Below, one piece after another: positions 60,290 through 64,000 of a stretch of DNA of 64,000 bases. A program made the translations under genes and the position numbers. The DNA lies in the NCBI GenBank assembly GCA_029959325.1, contig JASCPF010000004.1, positions 1 to 64,000 of the forward strand, written 5' to 3'. How positions within the stretch are numbered: the stretch's first letter is position 1; each line of letters opens with the position of its first letter. The notes under the pieces are model-generated. The model saw nothing but the letters and a program-made list of their open reading frames with translations. It was not told where the DNA came from and ran no database searches. The stretch is from Microbacteriaceae bacterium PS02068 (GTDB lineage: Bacteria; Actinomycetota; Actinomycetes; Actinomycetales; Microbacteriaceae).

Positions 60290-61207
60290 CTACATGGTGC
60301 GCTCGACGAACTCTCTCGTGTGCACCTCGACGGGGACCTTCTCGAGCTCGAGCACACCGCGCGCCACGTGTTCGCTCAGGCGGCGGAAGGCCTCTTCGCC
60401 CTTCTCGGCACTCGCGCGCATCGGATTGCCGATGATCCCGTTCTCGACGAACTCGTGGTGGTCCATCGGGAAGCTGAAGTACTGGTATCCCTCGAACTCG
60501 GTGTCGGGCATCCCGTCGTTCTTGCTGAACGCCGACGGCAGGAATTCGGGGATGTGCGCACGCGTGTCGACGGCGCGCTCCATGCGCACGAGGTCGGGGT
60601 TCCACGCCATGTCCTGGCTCGTCTCGAGCTCGCTCGAGTGCCAGCCGGGCGTCTCCTCCGGAGGGTTCTCCATGAGCCCCTTGAGGATTCCCTCGTAGCG
60701 CTCCATGTAGGGCTTCACGAACGAGATGAGCGCGCCCGTCTCGTAGCGCAGCTTGCGCAGCACGGGGTCGACCACCTTGATGTTCGAACCGTGGCCGTTG
60801 ATGAAGATGATGCGGTTGAACCCGTGGTGGATCATGCTGCGCGCGACGTCGTTCATCAGGTTGAGCAGGGTGCTCGCGCGCACGGTCACCGTTCCGCGGC
60901 CCTGACCGACGCCGTACATATGCTGCGGCGAGTAGCCCGTCCAGATCGGCGGGGTGTGCAGCACCCCGATGGCCTCCGAGACGCGCTCGGAGACCTCCAC
61001 CGCCGTGATCGTGTCGGTGTAGAGCGGCAGGTGCGGCCCGTGCTGTTCGGTGGACGCGATCGGAATGAGGATCGTGTCCTTCGTCTTCAGGTACTCCTGG
61101 ATGTCGACGTAGGACAGGTACGCGTGGTTCCATGAGCGGAACTTGGCGCGGAAGTCTTCGTCACCTTCGGTGAGGCGCGCGATCGAGCGCTCGGGACGGG
61201 CGGTCAT
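60290..61207 (-). CDS. Creatininase family hydrolase
   Basis: A 305-residue metal-dependent amidohydrolase-like protein. Metal ligands are visible in STEQHGPHLPLYTD (His, Asp), INGHGSN (His) and the Glu of HSSELETS. The family includes creatininase and amide-cleaving enzymes of cofactor pathways. This protein is longer than creatininase (about 260) and carries about 35 additional N-terminal residues, so creatinine is not the likely substrate. Cleavage of a cyclic amide or lactone intermediate is a reasonable inference. The start overlaps the Tm-1-like stop (ATGA). Confidence 0.85.
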   Translation of the reverse strand: MTARPERSIARLTEGDEDFRAKFRSWNHAYLSYVDIQEYLKTKDTILIPIASTEQHGPHLPLYTDTITAVEVSERVSEAIGVLHTPPIWTGYSPQHMYGVGQGRGTVTVRASTLLNLMNDVARSMIHHGFNRIIFINGHGSNIKVVDPVLRKLRYETGALISFVKPYMERYEGILKGLMENPPEETPGWHSSELETSQDMAWNPDLVRMERAVDTRAHIPEFLPSAFSKNDGMPDTEFEGYQYFSFPMDHHEFVENGIIGNPMRASAEKGEEAFRRLSEHVARGVLELEKVPVEVHTREFVERTM

Positions 61208-62430
61208 GATGTCTCCTTGGGTGTCAGGGTGAGAAAGAGCTCGGCGACGAGCCGGCCGAGCTCGGGGTCGTTGATGTGCAGATCGACCTCCTGCACGGGG
61301 ATGCCGGGGCGCAGATGCTCGCGCAACGCGGCCAGGAACAGCGCGTCGCCATCCGGGTCCCAGAAGGGACCGGTCGGCGTCGCGGGAATCGAGAGCCCGC
61401 GCATCGGCATGACGATGCGCACCTCGCCGATCGACTGGTTCACCCGCTCGGCGAAGATGCGACCGAGCTGGGCCTTCTCGTCATGCGTCGCGCGCACGAG
61501 CGTGTACTCGGGGTTGTGGTCGTAGACGGGCCGATCGGCCAACGCCGCGGGCACCGAGCCCGCGGCCCATACCGAGAAGTCCATGCAGCCGGGGACGAGG
61601 ACCTGAGGCAGACCCAGCATTCCGACGCGCCGCAGGCGATCCGGCCCGCCGTCATGGATGCCGCCGACGAGCGGATCGTTGATCTCGTTGGTCGTGTAGT
61701 CGATCACGCCCACGAACTGACCCTCGGCGGCAAGCTCTTCCATGGCCCGGCCTCCCACGCCGTTCGAGTGGAACACGACCGTCTCGTATCCGCTCTGCGC
61801 GAGTCGGTCTTTGAGCGCGCCCACCGCCGTGGTCGTGTTGCCGAGCATGGTCGTCGCGACGTACTTCCTGCCCGGCTCGGGCGGAGTGAGGGGATGCCCA
61901 TGCGCGAGCATCCCGGCCATCGCGGCCGCCACGTTGTCGAACACCGTCGTGGCGACAGGACCCAACCCGAGGATGTCGACGACCGAGTGCACGACCATGA
62001 CGTCCTTGGTTCCGACGTAGGGGCCGAACTCGTGGTGCCCCGAGGCCGTCGGGGCAACGACGATCTTCGGCACGCCCACGGGCAGCTCCTGGATCGCTGC
62101 CGCGCCCATGACCGCGCCGACACCGCCGACCGCGACGCCGCCCACGAGCTCTCCCGCGGCGTACTTCTCGCGGACCCAGCCGGTCACGAGGTCGCGCATG
62201 GTGTCCACGGCGCGACCCCGTGTGCCGGAGGTCTGCAGCTGGGCGAGGGTGATGCCCCCGCGCCCGGCGAGATCCTGATGGGTCACGTCGGGCACGATCC
62301 CGACGGGCTCTCCGAGGATTCCGGAGTCGACCACCACAGTCCCGATCCCCAGCGAGTTCAGGCGATCACGCAGGTACGCGACCTCCGGACCCTTGGTGTC
62401 GAGGGTTGCGATGATGACGACCTTGCCCAT
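61204..62430 (-). CDS. Tm-1-like ATP-binding domain protein (UPF0261)
   Basis: A 408-residue protein of the family named after the tomato virus-resistance protein Tm-1. The opening VVIIATLDTKGPEVAYLRDRL (partly quoted), GGVGAVMGAAA, ATTMLGNTTTAV, VFHSNGVGGRAMEELA, VPGCMDFSVW and late MRGLSIPATPTGPFWDPD are family hallmarks. Bacterial members occur in catabolic gene clusters, often beside TIM-barrel proteins, and are thought to bind nucleotides. The reaction is not known. It is 11 bp after the epimerase-like gene. Confidence 0.9.
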   Translation of the reverse strand: MGKVVIIATLDTKGPEVAYLRDRLNSLGIGTVVVDSGILGEPVGIVPDVTHQDLAGRGGITLAQLQTSGTRGRAVDTMRDLVTGWVREKYAAGELVGGVAVGGVGAVMGAAAIQELPVGVPKIVVAPTASGHHEFGPYVGTKDVMVVHSVVDILGLGPVATTVFDNVAAAMAGMLAHGHPLTPPEPGRKYVATTMLGNTTTAVGALKDRLAQSGYETVVFHSNGVGGRAMEELAAEGQFVGVIDYTTNEINDPLVGGIHDGGPDRLRRVGMLGLPQVLVPGCMDFSVWAAGSVPAALADRPVYDHNPEYTLVRATHDEKAQLGRIFAERVNQSIGEVRIVMPMRGLSIPATPTGPFWDPDGDALFLAALREHLRPGIPVQEVDLHINDPELGRLVAELFLTLTPKETS

Positions 62431-62441
62431 GAGCTACCGGG

Positions 62442-63344
62442 TCACCAGGTGTCGTCGATGAGCGGCAGCAGCGTCCCCGAGTTGACCTTGACCAGCCAGT
62501 CGTAGAACTCCTCGGTGAGGATCGACGACCCGTGGTCGATGATGAACTTGAGCTGGTCCTCGGGGATGTCGAGGCCTTCGAAGTTCGTCTCCAGCGCGTT
62601 CGGGTACTTGTTCGCAGGCGTGCGGTCGACGGGCGCGACGAACTCGGCGGTGAGCGCGCCGTCGTAGCCGATCTCCTGCAGGGTGCCGACGAGCTTGTTC
62701 CAGTCGTAGTCGCCGTAGCCTGCGGGCATGCGGTTGTTGTCGGCGACGTGGAAGTCGACGAGCTTGTCGCCCACGAGGCGGATCGACTCGTAGAGGTCCT
62801 TCTCCTCGATGTTGATGTGGAACGCGTCGAGCACGACGCCAAGGTTCGGGCCTACGGCATCGCACAGCGCGAGAGCCTGCTCGGCGCGGGTGATGAGGTA
62901 CGACTCGAAGCGGTTGAGCGGCTCGATGCCGACGCGCACGCCCTTCGCCTCGGCGACCTCGTAGATCTCCGAGACGCCGTCGACGAGCCAGCTCCACTCG
63001 TTCTCCGGCGTGGAGTCGGGCGTGATCTTGCCGACCTCTCCGGGGACAAGCGTGAGGATCTTGCCATCGAGGTCGGAGACGAGCTGGATGCAGTCTTTGA
63101 CGTACTGCACGCTCGAGGCGCGGACCGCCTCATCTCCCGACTGCATGTTGCGGCCGCCGACCATGAGCGTCACCGAGCCCCAGCAGTTGAGACCGTAGTG
63201 GTCGAGGAGCCCGCGAACGTGCTTCGGGTCGTACTTCTCCGGCTCGCCCGAGATCTCGATGGACTTGTAGCCGTACTTCGCAAGGCGGGCGATCGTGGTC
63301 TCGATCGGCTCCGCACGCATCCAGTTGTGCATGGACAGATGCAT
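62442..63344 (-). CDS. Sugar phosphate isomerase/epimerase family (D-tagatose 3-epimerase-like TIM barrel)
   Basis: A 300-residue xylose-isomerase-like TIM barrel. The four metal ligands of the DTE group can be placed: Glu in GIEPLNRFESY, Asp in VLDAFHINI, His in DFHVADNNRM and Glu in TAEFVAPV. GEPEKYDP replaces the usual substrate loop. It probably epimerises or isomerises a 3-keto or ketose intermediate created by the neighbouring FAD oxidase (inference). ATG 63344 has AAGGAG at 6-8 nt. A longer reading frame upstream is not protein-like. Confidence 0.87.
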   Translation of the reverse strand: MHLSMHNWMRAEPIETTIARLAKYGYKSIEISGEPEKYDPKHVRGLLDHYGLNCWGSVTLMVGGRNMQSGDEAVRASSVQYVKDCIQLVSDLDGKILTLVPGEVGKITPDSTPENEWSWLVDGVSEIYEVAEAKGVRVGIEPLNRFESYLITRAEQALALCDAVGPNLGVVLDAFHINIEEKDLYESIRLVGDKLVDFHVADNNRMPAGYGDYDWNKLVGTLQEIGYDGALTAEFVAPVDRTPANKYPNALETNFEGLDIPEDQLKFIIDHGSSILTEEFYDWLVKVNSGTLLPLIDDTW

Positions 63345-63402
63345 CACACACTCTCCTTTGAGGGTCGGGCACTCGCGTGCCATTCTGCTTTGTTGTGGGG
63401 GA

Positions 63403-64000
63403 CTACCACTTGCTGTTGCGGGGAGGACCAAAGCCGAGCTTGCCGGGGTTCATGATTCCGTCGGGATCCCACGTCTCCTTCACCTGGCGCATGAGATCGA
63501 AGCCGTCGCCGTACTGAGTGCGCATGAACCGGCCGAGCTTGATGCCGACCCCGTGGTGGTCGTTGAGTACGGCCCCGTTCTCGAGGCCGGTGAGGATCCC
63601 GGCATCCCACAGCCGGTCGTGCAGAGCCATCGCCTCGGCCGGATCGGCCGGCGGTTCATCGACGTAGAACCGGTCGTAGAGCATCGCCCCCCAGGGGTAC
63701 CAGTGGGAGAGATGGGCGGTGTACCGAGCGCCGTACTGAGCGAACTCCTCCTCGATGATCTTCTTCTTGGCGGAGTAGATCGCGGGGAGGTCGGCGAACC
63801 GCGCGACCTGGTCGAAGGTGCCGTACATGAGCGGCGGCTGGGGCAGCTTGCCTTTCGCGTAGGGCTCGTACTTGCCCTCCCACCACGTGTGGCCGACGTC
63901 CGGGCCGAGCGAGGTGCCGCCGACGCCCTCGACGAGGGCCGTGATGGCGCGCGTCTCGTAGTCGACGAGCTCTTGCGTGCCGTCGCACATGATGACCATG
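63403..64000 (-). CDS. FAD-binding oxidase, VAO/glycolate-oxidase type, C-terminal part (runs off the window)
   Basis: The last 199 codons of a larger flavoprotein. The C-terminal cap is recognisable: RYTAHLSHWYPWGAMLY, then AVLNDHHGVGIKLGRFM and ETWDPDGIMNPGKLG, the standard DPxxxxNPGK ending of the vanillyl-alcohol-oxidase superfamily. Such enzymes oxidise alcohol or hydroxy-acid groups. The FAD-binding PP-loop domain lies beyond the window edge. It is probably the first step of the unknown pathway and precedes the epimerase-like gene by 58 bp. Confidence 0.85.
   Translation of the reverse strand, partial: MVIMCDGTQELVDYETRAITALVEGVGGTSLGPDVGHTWWEGKYEPYAKGKLPQPPLMYGTFDQVARFADLPAIYSAKKKIIEEEFAQYGARYTAHLSHWYPWGAMLYDRFYVDEPPADPAEAMALHDRLWDAGILTGLENGAVLNDHHGVGIKLGRFMRTQYGDGFDLMRQVKETWDPDGIMNPGKLGFGPPRNSKW

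Overview
The window is high-GC DNA from an actinobacterium, most likely Microbacteriaceae and Microbacterium-like. The reasons are the GC content, the many GTG/TTG starts, several leaderless promoters (a TAnnnT box 6-7 nt before the start codon), a mycobacterial-type dCTP deaminase and a sortase-E-type (LAxTG) cell-wall signal. The genus is inference. About 50 protein genes, one tRNA-Gly(CCC) and several gene relics are visible.

Region 1 (1-4018) is housekeeping or miscellaneous: a membrane protein, dcd, a small membrane protein, a patatin-like lipase, tRNA-Gly and a class II Fic protein. Region 2 (4019-about 40200) is a large glycan-utilisation locus. It holds two esterases (one CE7), a nucleoside-hydrolase-like protein, GH78 rhamnosidase, GH36 alpha-galactosidase, ribokinase, a mutarotase-like protein, two enolase-superfamily dehydratases (one DgoD-like), an NAD-dependent sugar dehydrogenase/epimerase, two CUT1 sugar ABC importers without ATPase genes, a LacI regulator, a KDG kinase, a KDPG-type aldolase, LacZ (GH2), a GH65-like enzyme, an ABC exporter and a roughly 2250-residue surface protein with two GH16 domains. 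A LacI-type operator (consensus G[AC]GCAA[AC]CG.TTGC..C) recurs before almost every transcription unit here. This suggests one regulon in which surface endo-hydrolysis, import, exo-hydrolysis and an oxidative (De Ley-Doudoroff-like) galactose/galactonate route are co-expressed.

Region 3 (40529-44955), divergent from the second importer, is a translationally coupled operon of AgaS-like SIS protein, ROK kinase, PfkB kinase, class II aldolase and DeoR regulator. It resembles (N-acetyl)galactosamine/tagatose-6-P catabolism. Region 4 (44956-54595) is miscellaneous: AI-2E family permease, DHA2 efflux pump, LON-domain protein, DUF427 protein, an XRE-STAND-TPR regulator, EamA exporter and a beta-lactamase-fold lipoprotein that has lost its catalytic residues, plus hydrolase and SDR relics.

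Region 5 (54713-64000) is a catabolic gene set of unknown substrate, all on the minus strand: VAO-type FAD oxidase (cut by the window end), DTE-like TIM-barrel epimerase, Tm-1-like protein, creatininase-family hydrolase, GntR/FCD regulator and a complete branched-chain-amino-acid-type (Liv) ABC importer. Two 12-bp palindromes sit beside matching TTTACAGTG elements before gntR and before livH. This operon and the LacI-regulated glycan locus are the most interesting parts of the window.
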